Positions 1-10,050 are shown, numbered from the stretch's first letter. The stretch is DNA of 64,000 bases from Saxidomus purpurata (GCA_022818135.1 JAFMSR010000008.1:30241655-30305654); one strand, 5' to 3'. Notes: generated from the letters alone by a model not told the origin. Numbers and translations are program-made.

Positions 1-1710
1 AAATTTGTTGAATGAATGGTTACTGAACACTAAGATTTTTTTAAATAAGTTTTTATATAGGAAAATCATTTACACTTTGAACATATGAGTAGTACACCAT
101 AGAAGTACTGGTCTCTTTGCGAAAATGATGTACATTTTAAACGTGATATGTCTTCTACCAAGAATAAATATACAAGTATAACCCTGTGACCTTACTATCG
201 ACAGCTTATGACATTTTGTTCAGATTAAAACAATATTTTTTATGAATTATCAAAATATATATGATAATTATATTATAGTCAAAATCATCGCTTTTATAGT
301 ATTACACTGCATCTCGAGTAATAACAGTACCAGCACACTCAAACAATTCATCTTGTGTATACAAAACATACAATGCAAGGTTTTCATGTAAACAGAATAA
401 TCGTGCTTTCTTGTGATATTCAACAATTATAATGGATATAAAAACAATGGAACATACTATTGTTAAGAGAGAAATTGTACAGGCATACGATTAAAAAATG
501 TAGCATCTACAAATCAATTGCGTTCATATCAAATATCTAACTACCAATGCAACGTTACGACCGGGCAAAAGTTAGGTGCATTATATTTAGTAATACTTAA
601 AATGTTCAAATCCACATTAGTGAGTCTCAGAAGTAGCATGCAAAACAATAATTATATTGACATACATCTAATACTATAATAAAAAAACTAACACATCCCG
701 TATGGTTACCTGTTTATGACACACTTTCAAATAAACAGGTATTTTTCTTTCATAATGTGCACTTACAAAACAACACTGGACATTAATCTAATACCAAATG
801 CAGTATAATTCCACCTCTCCATACTAAAACAGGGAAACAAGAGGGCCATTATGGCCCTATATCGCTCACCTATGATCACTTGTCAGGTCGGTGTAGTAAA
901 TTTTGACCCCAGAGGCATGATTTGAACAAAGTAGGTGGAAGACCACTAGACAATGTTACATATAAAATATCTAAGCTCAAGGCCTTGTAGTTTTAAAAAG
1001 CATATTTTTAAAGATTCTTTTCCATACCAAACGACCATCTGAGTAGGGTAAATGTTGACCCTGGGGGGCATGATGTGAATACATTTTGAAGAATTTCACT
1101 AGACACTGTCATACACTAGCTATCTAGGCTCTTAATCTTGTGGTTTTGGAGGAGAAGATTTTAAAAGGTTTTCCTATATACGTCTTTATAAACAAGTGCC
1201 CCCCCCCCGGCACGGCCAATATTGACCCCAAGGGCATAATTTGAACAAACTTTATAAACGTCTACTAGGCAATGCTGCATGATAAATATCTAAGCATTAG
1301 GCCCAAGATTTTTTAAAGTTATTTCCTATACAAGCCTATGTAAAACCATGTAAATCCCGGGCGTGGTCAATTTTATACCGGTGCTCATAATTTGAGTAAT
1401 CTTGATACACGTCTGCTAGCCAATGCTTCATGCGAAATATCTAAGCCATAGGCGTTATGGTTTTAGAGAAGAAGATTTTTAAAGTATTTCTTATTTTTTG
1501 CCATAGCAACGAGAGTTCTGCATGGAATGGAATGGTCTTCTTTGAACACTTTTTGGTAGAGCTTCATGCAAGGAACACCCCTGCCAAGTTTCATCAACAT
1601 TGGCCCAGTGGTTTCAGAGGAGATGTCGTTTGAAGCAAAATGTTGACGGACGACGGACAATCATCCATCGCAAAAGCTCACCTGGCTTTAATTAAGTAGT
1701 TAATGTCAGC
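1..1710. repeat. Left copy of a 1.7-kb duplicated segment
   Basis: This segment is nearly identical, in the same orientation, to 23101-24800. Only scattered substitutions and a few small indels separate them (for example the C-run near 1200 versus 24300, and about 20 bases near 1605 missing from the other copy). It ends exactly at the N gap, and the matching copy leads into the last exon of the nAChR-like gene. Divergence at the level of alleles plus the position at a gap suggest a retained haplotig overlap rather than an old duplication. A recent true duplication is the alternative. Confidence 0.85.
838..1697 (+). repeat. Interspersed 'gagggccat...gctcacct' repeat, copy 1
   Basis: It begins with a palindromic head (agggccattatggccct) followed by 'atatcgctcacct'. 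About four diverged units of 130-150 bp follow, each containing 'ttgacccc', 'atttgaacaaa' and 'aatatctaag'. It ends with 'gacggacgacgga' and 'aaaagctcacctgg'. I associate this non-coding family with bivalve genomes. A second near-identical copy is at 23938-24785 and a diverged one at about 27365-28035. Confidence 0.7.
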
Positions 1711-2210
1711 NNNNNNNNNNNNNNNNNNNNNNNNNNNNNNNNNNNNNNNNNNNNNNNNNNNNNNNNNNNNNNNNNNNNNNNNNNNNNNNNNNNNNNNNNN
1801 NNNNNNNNNNNNNNNNNNNNNNNNNNNNNNNNNNNNNNNNNNNNNNNNNNNNNNNNNNNNNNNNNNNNNNNNNNNNNNNNNNNNNNNNNNNNNNNNNNNN
1901 NNNNNNNNNNNNNNNNNNNNNNNNNNNNNNNNNNNNNNNNNNNNNNNNNNNNNNNNNNNNNNNNNNNNNNNNNNNNNNNNNNNNNNNNNNNNNNNNNNNN
2001 NNNNNNNNNNNNNNNNNNNNNNNNNNNNNNNNNNNNNNNNNNNNNNNNNNNNNNNNNNNNNNNNNNNNNNNNNNNNNNNNNNNNNNNNNNNNNNNNNNNN
2101 NNNNNNNNNNNNNNNNNNNNNNNNNNNNNNNNNNNNNNNNNNNNNNNNNNNNNNNNNNNNNNNNNNNNNNNNNNNNNNNNNNNNNNNNNNNNNNNNNNNN
2201 NNNNNNNNNN
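1711..2210. other. Assembly gap of 500 Ns
   Basis: Exactly 500 undetermined bases, a conventional placeholder length, so the true distance is unknown. The left contig ends in the duplicated segment. The right contig starts about 45 bp before an exon-2 homologue of the nAChR-like gene, so exon 1 of that paralogue may lie in or left of the gap. Confidence 0.98.
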
Positions 2211-2254
2211 ATCCACACTATTTGTTTGTATTTCGACCTTTTTCATGCTTCCAG

Positions 2255-2415
2255 ATGTACGGCTCAGTTTAGACCTACTGTCTATTATCGAGCTATCAGA
2301 GGTGACAGAATCCTTAAAATCAACTGCTTTTCTAAGTATATCATGGTACGACGATTTTCTACTGTAACAGTGGAACTATTCTGATTATAGAATATCGTAT
2401 TATCCATGGCCTCAG
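2255..2415 (+). pseudogene. nAChR-like exon 2 homologue with in-frame stop
   Basis: The acceptor is 'catgcttccag' and the donor 'CAG|gtataa'. Translation reads VRLSLDLLSIIELSEV, then ESLKSTAFLSISWYDDFL, and resumes WNYSDYRISYYPWPQ, aligning with exon 2 of the minus-strand gene (LSILSINDLSEV, VTWLDEFLVWNVSDY). It is 161 nt against 155 nt. The extra six bases sit just before WNYSDY and create TAA at 2365-2367. The entry phase (2 nt completing a split codon) and the phase-0 exit are identical to the partner exon. Confidence 0.85.
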
Positions 2416-2516
2416 GTATAAACTCCTACAACAACTATATTAAACATTTCCGGGACACACGAAATGGTATATGACTTTATTAAAGACATACAGCCATATA
2501 CTATCTACGTGTTTTA

Positions 2517-3271
2517 CACTAGGTAACCGGATATGTTCGCCGCAGGATCGATATTGATTAAAAATACACTTCTGGGTGCTGTGGGGTTCGTTTTGGGGAG
2601 GCTGCGTTTTTGGTACGTGGCATTCCCTGTTTGATATTATTTTTGTTTTTAGTGGGATAAATATTCTCCTCATTTTGATCTATGAAAACAAATATTCGGT
2701 AGGATCACCTCCTGTGCCTTATCTTAAAAGAAATGAGGTTTCCAAAGTCGATCTAAGATCTTGAAAAGATGTTATTTTAAAGTAAAACGGCGAGGTTATA
2801 TGTTAAACGTAACGTAAATTTTGACAATTTATGGCCACATTTCTTTTAAAATATTTCAAAACAGAGACAATTTCCTGATGTACTATATTTTTCAACCTTT
2901 TCCCTATCAGCCTTCCACTCTATAATATCAAAATCGTTGTTTTAATGGAGATTTCCTAAGTTTGAAATACAACGTATAAACGGAAAAAAGGCAATGTTTG
3001 GCGCCGGAAGAATATTTTTAGGGTGATGTTCGGGAGCAGTTTACGTTACGTTACGTTACGTTTACCATTTAACCTCGCCGTTTTAGATTACAATAACATC
3101 TTTTCAAGATGTATCGACTTTGGAAACCTCATTTCTGATATGATACGGCACGTGAGGTGATTTTACCGAACATTTCTTTTTATAGACCATAATGAGGAGA
3201 AAACTTACACCACTAATGTTTTTTAAATCAATCTGTCGATCCTGCGGCGAACAGATGCCGCTACCTTAGTG
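2517..3271. mobile_element. Foldback element with ~200-bp inverted arms, interrupted
   Basis: The left arm (2517-2566 plus 2651-2830) and the right arm (about 3045-3271) are inverted copies. Shared blocks include 'gttcgccgcaggatcga', 'gaggtttccaaagtcgat', 'cttgaaaagatgttatt' and 'aaaacggcgaggtta'. The outermost bases read CACTA at the left and TAGTG at the right, as in CACTA-type termini, but no clean target duplication is visible. A retroelement tail (2567-2650) has inserted into the left arm, so the foldback is older than that insertion. Confidence 0.75.
2567..2650 (+). mobile_element. Penelope-like retroelement 3' tail, copy 1
   Basis: A 5'-truncated copy starting at 'cacttctgggtgctg' and ending in the family's fixed terminus 'tttgatattatttttg' plus T-run. 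It is inserted inside the left arm of the foldback at 2517-3271. Confidence 0.85.
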
Positions 3272-3309
3272 TGGCTCTTATCTTTTCTGTTGTCCGTGTT
3301 TCGTATATG

Positions 3310-3548
3310 GTACTGTCTGTGGGTTGAGTGATTAGAGTTGCTGACTTGACACTACTGTTACCTCTCATAGATTGACGGCCATGGGTTCGAGCACTGCTAT
3401 CGGCCATGTCTCTTTATTTCAGAAAGTTGGCAGTTTTTTTACAGAATATAGGAACAGTCCCAGGAACGATAGTTAGGTAAACTGACCGCCTGTTAAAATG
3501 ACCAGAATACGGATGCAACGGGCGTTAAACTCCTACAACAACTATGAT
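3310..3548 (+). mobile_element. tRNA-derived SINE
   Basis: The A-box-like segment 'gggttgagtgattagag' (3320-3337) and the B-box 'ggttcgagcactg' (3384-3396) give a tRNA-like head. The 3' part ends 'gggcgttaaactcctacaa', resembling the 'cgttaaac' tails of metazoan SINEs. The 20-base string starting 'taaactcctac' also occurs at 2419-2438, possibly a fragment of the same family's tail. Confidence 0.6.
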
Positions 3549-3697
3549 ATGGTACTGAACTGAACTGATTTTAAAAGGTCTAGCGTTAATACCCCGAAGG
3601 GGCGCATACGGCTGATCCCAGCATTTCTCCCATAATGCTGTTAAATTAGAATTTTTGATCTAAAAAGAGACTTTTTTAGCAGGAGATGAAATACTCT

Positions 3698-3755
3698 AAA
3701 AACAAAAATAATATCAAACAGGGAATGCCACGTACCAAAAACGCAGCCTCCCCAA
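3698..3755 (-). mobile_element. Penelope-like 3' tail, copy 2
   Basis: A minus-strand copy of only about 58 bp with the same 3' terminus as the others. It lies in the intron between exon 2 and exon 3 of the broken receptor. Confidence 0.8.
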
Positions 3756-3898
3756 GTCCTCTAAGTCTTTATTTGCCAAATAGTAATTATATGTGTCAAT
3801 TTAAAGGGTTGCTCACAAATTCTGCCTATGGATATGGTACTCCATATAGGACTTAAAATGTACGTTCAATTAATTTGGTTAAATCTATCTAATGTCAG

Positions 3899-4021
3899 GT
3901 GCATATATGGAGACCGGATGTCGTCTTAAAGAATTCGTTCATCGATTATAAAGAGCTTGGAATTGACACATTGAATGTGGAAGTGTTTTCTGATGGTGCA
4001 ATATGGTGGTTTTCATTTCAG
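3899..4021 (+). pseudogene. nAChR-like exon 3 homologue, undamaged
   Basis: The acceptor is 'aatgtcag' and the donor 'CAG|gtctgt'. The 123-nt length and phase 0/0 are exactly those of the minus-strand gene's exon 3. Translation begins VHIWRPDVVLKNSFIDYKEL and ends IWWFSFQ. WRPDVVL is the loop-A motif region of Cys-loop receptors (WxPDxxL). No stop or frameshift is present, so this exon has escaped damage so far. Confidence 0.87.
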
Positions 4022-4241
4022 GTCTGTCTTGTTTATTTCAGATGAATTTCTGTAATTTGAAATCGGGTATTGATTATAGTGTCGGTTTCTAGTAAATTGC
4101 AGGAATATAGTTGGAAATGTGATATTGCCGATCAAGCGGTGTGCCTCTTCATAAATCCAGGTGGAATTAAGCGTAAACTGACTGTTTGTAATATAATGTA
4201 AATTGCTATACATGTTTAAATGAACGAATCAGGTATGTACT

Positions 4242-5540
4242 ATGTACTGGATTCCTAAATTACATAAACAACCATATAAAGCTCGTTTCATCGCTAATTC
4301 AAGCTCTTGTACCACTACAAATATTTCAAAACTATTAACATCTTGCCTAACTGCTATAAAAGCCCACGTGAAAAGATATTGTGATAAAGTATACGAAAAC
4401 TCTGGTAAACATTTATTTTGGTCGATCAAAAATTCTGGCGAAATCCTGGATAAGTTTAAAGTTAATAATTACAAAGTAACTTCAGTCAGTACATACGATT
4501 TTTCTACACTGTATACCACTTTACCACATAATTTGATAAATGACAAGCGAACTGCCCTAATTCAAAAGACTTTTGCCAGGGAGAATGTTACATTTCTCGC
4601 CTGCAATTTCGATAAAGCTTTTTTTACTAGCTGTATTGTTAAACATTATACTATGTGGACCTGTGACGAAGTTTGTAAAGCCCTTTCTATTTTATTGAAC
4701 AACATTTATATAAGGTTTGGGAATGCAGTTTTCAGACAAGTAATCGGTATTCCCATGGGAACAAACTGTGCACCCCTTGTCGCAGATTTGTTTTTATATT
4801 GTTATGAAAGAGACTTTATGTTGAGTCTTTCTCCAGATACGCAGGCAGACATTATCACTGCTTTTAATAATACATCACGCTATCTGGATGATATTCTTAA
4901 TATGGATAACCCGTTTTTTGGTCAATTGGTGGACACTATTTATCCCCGGGAACTCCAGTTAATTAAAACTAACAATTTGGATACTGGTGCTTCATTTTTA
5001 GATTTACATCTCTCTATTTATAACAATATTATACATACCAAAATTTATGACAAGAGGGATGATTTTAATTTTAGTATTGTAAATTTCCCCCATTTGGATG
5101 GGGATGTACCTCATGCTACATCTTATGGGGTATACATTTCTCAGTTAATTCGGTTTGCCAGAGCGTGTAGTTATGTTGAGGATTTCAATGAACGTAATCA
5201 ATATATTACAAATAAACTTCTTCAACAGGGCTACCGTTATTACAAATTGCGTAAATATTTTGCTAAATTTTACTATCGTAATTCTGATTTGGTTTTGAAA
5301 TTCAATAGTAATCTAAAGACTCTTCTGCGAGAGGGTATTTCAAAACCCGATTTTTATGGGGATGTGGTTTACAAACTTCGTAAGATTTTGGGTCATGGCA
5401 ATTTTCCAACTGTATTTGCTAAAATTATAAAACGTTTTGTTAAAAGAGGTTACGACCCAACTGTTTTGAGACACACCGCATGTTTGGTGTTCAACCCGTT
5501 TACAGTTGGACGCTACGCTTCCCTCTTTGATTGTGTCTGA
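4242..5540 (+). CDS. Reverse transcriptase of a Penelope-like retroelement, 5'-truncated
   Basis: A 432-residue open frame encoding an RNA-directed DNA polymerase for target-primed retrotransposition. Visible RT blocks in order: IPKLHK..RFIANS (finger), YDFSTLYTTL with the first catalytic Asp, GIPMGTNCAPLVADLFLY (template-grip block), RYLDDI with the catalytic Asp pair, then SFLDLHLSI and YISQLIRFARAC towards the thumb. The style DFSTLYTTLPH / YLDD fits Penelope-like RTs better than LINE or LTR RTs. No GIY-YIG endonuclease is visible downstream; an N-terminal one cannot be excluded because the 5' end is missing. The stop TGA replaces a TGG present in the second copy, removing the last eight residues (tail WRKRGRTL). 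The start ATG is simply the first Met after truncation. Confidence 0.8.
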   Translation: MYWIPKLHKQPYKARFIANSSSCTTTNISKLLTSCLTAIKAHVKRYCDKVYENSGKHLFWSIKNSGEILDKFKVNNYKVTSVSTYDFSTLYTTLPHNLINDKRTALIQKTFARENVTFLACNFDKAFFTSCIVKHYTMWTCDEVCKALSILLNNIYIRFGNAVFRQVIGIPMGTNCAPLVADLFLYCYERDFMLSLSPDTQADIITAFNNTSRYLDDILNMDNPFFGQLVDTIYPRELQLIKTNNLDTGASFLDLHLSIYNNIIHTKIYDKRDDFNFSIVNFPHLDGDVPHATSYGVYISQLIRFARACSYVEDFNERNQYITNKLLQQGYRYYKLRKYFAKFYYRNSDLVLKFNSNLKTLLREGISKPDFYGDVVYKLRKILGHGNFPTVFAKIIKRFVKRGYDPTVLRHTACLVFNPFTVGRYASLFDCV

Positions 5541-5581
5541 CGGAAGAGGGGGAGGACTCTGTGATGGGCAGTTTTTAAATC

Positions 5582-5640
5582 CCACTGGGACGAAACTGTT
5601 TTGATTTCTGTCCTCTGGCCTGTTTCGTCGGGCCCTTAAG
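5582..5640 (+). other. Opposed GACGAAAC / GTTTCGTC hairpin motifs in the retroelement 3' region
   Basis: GACGAAAC at 5589-5596 follows a small hairpin (tccca/tggga), and GTTTCGTC at 5622-5629 is followed by 'ggcccttaaggg', another hairpin. The two 8-mers are reverse complements. The same layout exists in the second copy (14620-14678). The GAAA-after-hairpin layout is reminiscent of half a hammerhead core, but no CUGANGA is present. Confidence 0.5.
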
Positions 5641-5995
5641 GGTGTTTCTCTTGGTGCTCTGCCTTCTGCAAATGCATTGAGTACATACGTTGTTTGGTTC
5701 TCAAGGTTTGCTTTTTTTATATATTTATACACGAGCATTTTTGTGTTTTACATACCATGCCTTTTGTTTCCATTGCGTGTGTTAGAGATTCACCTAGCAG
5801 GGATTACTTTTATTTACACTGTCCTGTGACTTTGGAACATGGTGGGGGTAAGAGTGAGGTTGGGTGCGCACCATAAACCGGTTTAAGCTCCCCAGTGGCG
5901 GTGCCCCACTGTGTTCCGTTAATTGTTCGTTTTGTCCTCGTGTGTTTGCTTTGTATGCTTGTGTGTGTTGGTAGTGTATGTTTGTGTGTGTACAT

Positions 5996-5999
<4 letters not shown>

Positions 6000-6030
<31 letters not shown>
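6000..6030 (+). repeat. (TG)n microsatellite inside retroelement tail
   Basis: An uninterrupted TG run. Homologous runs occupy the same place in the other long tail copies (6247-6285, 7376-7433, 10266-10300, 15065-15104, and as CA at 8001-8036), so the repeat is part of the element and not a local microsatellite. Confidence 0.85.
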
Positions 6031-6121
6031 GGTGGTGTGCACTTCTGGGTGCTGTGGGGCTCGTTTTGGGGAGGCTGCGTTTTTGGTACGTGGCATTCCC
6101 TGTTTGATATTATTTTTGTTT

Positions 6122-6380
6122 TTTTGCCACTGACCGTTCCAAGGCGGTGCCCCACTGTGTTCCTTTAATTGCTCGTTTTGTCCTCGTGTGTTTGCTTTGT
6201 GTGCTGGTGTGTGTTGGTGGTGTATATGTGTGTGTGTACATGATTGTGTGTGTGTGTGTCGTGTGTGTGTGCGTGTGTGTGTGTCTTGGTGGTGTGCACT
6301 TCTGGGTGCTGTGGGGTTCGTTTTGGGGAGGCTGCGTTTTTGGTACGTGGCATTCCCAGTTTGATATTATTTTTGTTTTT
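6122..6380 (+). mobile_element. Penelope-like 3' tail, copy 4 (tandem)
   Basis: Starts 'ttgccactgaccgttcc' immediately at the end of copy 3 and ends in the standard terminus. The junction has no spacer, giving a head-to-tail partial tandem. Confidence 0.85.
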
Positions 6381-6425
6381 AAGGATATCTAAGAACAAAA
6401 TATTTATAAATAAACGACAGTGGTC

Positions 6426-6712
6426 TTAAAGTGGCACTGCCTATAAATTGCAGGTTATATTCTCTAAACAAATAATGTGTTCAAATATTGTAAAATGATA
6501 AATAAATACAATTTCGAAGAACCTCATTTTACCACAATTAATTAATATAGAGGCTTTCTGTAATAAATAGCATCCATCCAATTATTGTACAACAACAACT
6601 CTACATAGATTATTGAATGGTTTACGATACTGCAGTATATTTAAACCGCTGATTTTATCGATAATGACTGGGAATGCATAGCTGAAACTTTAAGGTTAAG
6701 TCAACAACTTAA
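6426..6712 (+). mobile_element. TTAA-type MITE, family M, copy 1 (3'-truncated)
   Basis: Starts at TTAAAGTGGCAC and contains the family blocks 'gataaataaatacaattt', 'cctcattttaccac' and 'ggaatgcatagctgaaac'. It stops short of the right terminal repeat and abuts an inverted second copy. Other copies: 6713-7083, 10865-12607, 15257-15654, 30672-30876. Confidence 0.75.
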
Positions 6713-7083
6713 AGGGACATACCCTATTACTGATGCCAAACAAATATAGATCTACTCCAAAATATAAATAATAGAATCTTTAGTATAATAATTTAACCTT
6801 TAAGTTTTAGCTATGCATTCCCGGTCTCTATCGATACAATCAGCGATTTAGAATATACTGAAGTACAGTAAACCATTCAATAATCTATGTAGAGTTGTTG
6901 TTGTACAATTAATGGGTGGATGCTATTTATTACAGAAAGCCTCTATTTTGATAAATTGTGGTAAAATGAGGTATTTTCGCCGTAAGTTCTTTGAAATTGT
7001 ATTTAATTATCAGTTAACGTTCATTGAACACATAATCTATGTTTCGAGAATATAATCTGCTAGATGTAGGGGGAGCCTCTTAA
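6713..7083 (-). mobile_element. TTAA-type MITE, family M, copy 2 (inverted)
   Basis: Opens with 'ttaaagggacatacccta', the reverse of the 'tatgtccctttaa' terminus seen in other copies, and runs in reverse to about 7083. With copy 1 it forms a large tail-to-tail inverted pair that could fold back. Confidence 0.75.
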
Positions 7084-7248
7084 TATTATATATATTAATA
7101 AATGTTTTACGGAATAGCAACATACATTTTGTATTTAAAACATTTTACCGATGATGACTGGAATGTATATTTTAACTTTCAGGATAATTAATAGATCTAT
7201 GCTTTCAGATTTATCTATATCTCTATCATTTATATCAGTTTTTTATAT

Positions 7249-7395
7249 CCCCAGTGGTGTTTTTGCCACTGACCGTTCCAAGGCGGTGCCCCACTGTGTT
7301 CCTTTAATTGTTCGTTTTGTCCTCGAGTGTTTGCTTTGTGTGCTGGTGTGTGTTGGTGGTGTATGTGTGTGCATGCGTGTGTGTGTGTGTGTGTG

Positions 7396-7434
<39 letters not shown>

Positions 7435-7530
7435 GGTGATGGTGTGCACTTCTGGGTGCTGTGGGGCTCGTTTTGGGAAGGCTGCGTTTTTGGTACGTGG
7501 CATTCCCTGTTTGATATTATTTTTGTTTTT
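7249..7530 (+). mobile_element. Penelope-like 3' tail, copy 5
   Basis: Truncated at 'ccccagtggtg' and ends in the standard terminus. It contains the family's longest TG run. A fragment resembling family M lies just upstream (7146-7190). Confidence 0.85.
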
Positions 7531-7818
7531 AGGGAGTGCCTCTGTTAGCTGCTGAGACAGTATCACTTTTGTACATACATTACAGAGTCGACTAAAATAT
7601 ATATATTTATTACCCTTCCATGGAATGTGCTGTCTTCTGATTGGTCAACGATCCATAATTATATATTTACGGGAAGCCAGCAATATACACTTGAGATATC
7701 CCGTTACTGTACCCCATGCTAAACGTGAGCTTGTTCAGGGCGTTCACTACGTCAATGTCTAAGTCCGTGCTGATTTGTGACGTCACGAAGTGACAATGAG
7801 GTATCATTGAAGTATCAT
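7531..7818. other. Unassigned spacer
   Basis: About 290 bp between two retroelement tails. I see no coding signal, tRNA or recognised repeat in it. Confidence 0.5.
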
Positions 7819-7888
7819 GTGGGGCTCGTTTTGGGGAGGCTGCGTTTTTGGTACGTTGCATTCCCTGTTTGATATTATTTTTGTTTTT
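7819..7888 (+). mobile_element. Penelope-like 3' tail, copy 6
   Basis: A 70-bp tail. It faces copy 7 tail to tail, with only about 16 bp between their T-rich ends. Confidence 0.85.
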
Positions 7889-7904
7889 ATCATCAGGGGA
7901 TTTG

Positions 7905-7995
7905 AAACAAAAATAATATCAAACAGGGAATGCCACGTACCAAAAACGCAGCCTCCCCAAAACGAACCCCACAGCACCCAGAAGTGCACACCACC

Positions 7996-8041
<46 letters not shown>

Positions 8042-8124
8042 TACACACACACGACACACACACACAATCATGTACACACACACATATACACTACCAACAC
8101 ACACTAGCATACAAAGCAAACACA
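7905..8124 (-). mobile_element. Penelope-like 3' tail, copy 7
   Basis: An inverted 220-bp copy including the CA run and the 'agcaaacacatg' region. With copy 6 it makes a 70-bp inverted repeat with a very short loop. Confidence 0.85.
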
Positions 8125-8430
8125 TGAAAGTCTGTTAAACAGTTCAGCTGTGGAAATACTAAAACATAAACGGAATCTTTCAATATTTAAGACAGGGAAG
8201 GGTAAAATAATAAAATTGTTATTTTTTTGTCGTGATATATGGGGATATATTTCCCCGCCTCGACATAATATTAACCTCGCCTAACGGCTCGGGTAATATA
8301 AGTCTCGGCGTGTAATATGTCCCAATATACCACTCCAAAAACCAAATAACATATACGTGAAAAATACAAAAACTGTGCCGGAAAAAAGTTAATCATGGTA
8401 AAAGATAACAAGTGACAGGAAATTGTCACA
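8125..8430. other. AT-rich spacer with small palindromes
   Basis: Contains 'ggggatatatttcccc' and a diverged inverted arrangement around 'tcgacataatattaacctcgcc'. No coding signal is seen. Confidence 0.4.
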
Positions 8431-8642
8431 AAACCAGGTTTTCATTTTCCAGTCTGCTGGCCGAGCGCAAATGTGTTTTTAAAGTCAGTAGATATACATA
8501 ATGTGAAAAAGAAACAAAGGTCTTCTTCTATATATTACATGTGTAAAAAAAGCAAAGGGCCATAATTCAGGCAAAATTGATCCAAACACAAAACCCAGAC
8601 AATATGCACGAGGGCACTTGATGACAACAGTTGTGTGAGAGT

Positions 8643-8699
8643 TTGGGGAGGCTGCGTTTTTGGTACCTGGCATTCCCTGTTTGATATTATTTTTGTTTT
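8643..8699 (+). mobile_element. Penelope-like 3' tail, copy 8
   Basis: A 57-bp tail inserted within a tandem unit of the element at 8431-9566, between 'gtgagagtttgg' and 'atcttgagaaatg', which are adjacent in the intact units. Confidence 0.8.
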
Positions 8700-8837
8700 A
8701 AATATCTTGAGAAATGTAGGAGGAAGTGGGCACGAGGCAGTATTCTTCTATATATAGCATATGTGGAAAAAAAAGCAAAGGGCCATAATTCAGGCAAAAA
8801 TTATTTTTTAAAAAAAAGAAAGAAAAAAAATAAAATA

Positions 8838-8925
8838 ATAAGTTGCTCTGTGTGGGGTTTGAACCGCTGGTCTCATGAGAAATTTTGTCATCTTACTGTA
8901 ACAGAATACTCCAAAGTATACAGGA
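8838..8925 (-). mobile_element. tRNA-like SINE head
   Basis: On the minus strand the B-box-like 'gcggttcaaacccc' lies downstream of an A-box-like stretch. No complete cloverleaf can be drawn, so it is a SINE head or tRNA relic rather than a tRNA gene. Confidence 0.4.
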
Positions 8926-9569
8926 CTGGTAATCTATTCTAAAAATAGACAGTAATAACAGAGTATTCTCCCTTTTATAATAACAGAGTATTCTCCCTTT
9001 TATATACACTTAAATAAGGAGACACAAAATTGCTAACGGACGGCCGGACGGACGACCAGGGGCAGAACATTATATATTCAAAATTCTTTAGTTCACAATT
9101 ATAGTTCTGTGAAAGTTTGGTTGAAATCCCTTGAGAAATGTAGGAGTTGCACACAGAAGAGTATTTCTCTATATATATTACATTATGTGGAAAAAAGCAA
9201 AGGCCCATAATTCTGTCAAAAATGATCAAATCACAAAACCCCGACAATATGCGCCAGGGCACTTGGTGACAATAATTATGTGAAAGTTTGGTTGCAATCC
9301 CTTGAGAAGTGTAGAAGGAGTTGCGCACAGAAGAATTACATATGTGGAAAAAAACAAAGGGGCATAATTCTGTCAAAAATGACCAAATGACAAAACCCCG
9401 ACAATATGCGCCAGGGGACTTCATGACAATAGTTCTGTGAAAGTTTGGTTGAAATCCGTTGAGAAATGTAGGAGGAGCGCACAGAAGAAATTGTTTTCGC
9501 CCGCCAGCCTGCCCGCCGACATACCTCAATCTAATAACCAGGATTTTTCCTTCGGAAAACCTGGTAAAA

Positions 9570-10050
9570 AAACACAGACAGTCCATGAGTTAATTTATTA
9601 TTATTTGCCAACCGGTTTCGTTTTTTTTCTTCTCAAATTTGACCTGATATTTACATCGCTTTTGCCAGATTAGTTTATCAACACAAACAATTTTTGTAGC
9701 GATCACCTTCACTGTTGATGCAAGACTGTTTTGTCTTTGAAACTAGTACAAACTTCGATCAGCCACCAACACGTCCGTGCTTTCTTTTGATAATGGTCAA
9801 ATATGTTAATCTGATCTTGGTCTTGCATCTATGTTTTTTTTGATCATGGTATACAATAAAGTAAATGTCAACATTTTGGGCATTGAGAGGACCTGACACC
9901 ATCGTATTACACGAAATTAATTCCCCCTTCCTTAAAACAAAAACAAAAAAACTGATTGACTATATTTGAAGATAAAGAAGTTAATGTGGTGCTATATTGA
10001 GTTACTAATATGCTTCTGAAAGGTTCAAGTTTACGTATTTTGCTATCTTT
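9570..10050. other. Intron of the broken receptor, no other feature seen
   Basis: AT-rich sequence leading to the polypyrimidine and acceptor of exon 4. I see no gene or recognised repeat here. Confidence 0.5.

Larger units (their letters stand above)
4236..6121 (+). mobile_element. Penelope-like retroelement, copy 3 (with RT coding region)
   Basis: The element contains the reverse transcriptase frame at 4242-5540, a 0.35-kb non-coding region, a conserved block ('gtttaagctccccagtgg'), a (TG)n stretch and the terminal 'tttgatattatttttg'. Relative to sister copies, 26 bases ('tgtttttgccactgacc...') are missing near 5896. It is directly followed head-to-tail by another tail copy (6122-6380), the partial tandem arrangement known for Penelope-like elements. 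The 5' end is truncated and its exact border is uncertain. Confidence 0.75.
8431..9566. mobile_element. Non-autonomous element with internal ~175-bp tandem units
   Basis: The ends are inverted: 'aaaccaggttttc' at the left and 'ggaaaacctggt' at 9554-9565. Inside are about four diverged units sharing 'ggaaaaaagcaaagggccataatt', split here as ggaaaaaagcaaag and ggccataatt, followed by 'acaatatgcgccaggg' and 'gtgaaagtttggttg'. A retroelement tail (8643-8699) and a SINE-like insertion (8838-8925) interrupt it. The layout, short inverted termini around satellite-like units, resembles the tandem-repeat-carrying non-autonomous elements described in bivalves; I cannot place it in a superfamily. Confidence 0.65.

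Noticed and set aside
1692..2272. Open frames of 170-189 codons across 1.7-2.3 kb
   Set aside because: They exist only because the run of Ns has no stop codons.
5582..5640. Hammerhead ribozyme
   Set aside because: GAAA and flanking hairpins are there, but CUGANGA and a cleavage site are not; reported only as a structural curiosity.
5794..8127. Many 60-130-codon frames rich in Cys-Val or His-Thr on both strands
   Set aside because: They are translations of (TG)n/(CA)n and the fixed non-coding tail of the retroelement; the same holds near 10.1-10.4 kb and 14.8-15.3 kb.
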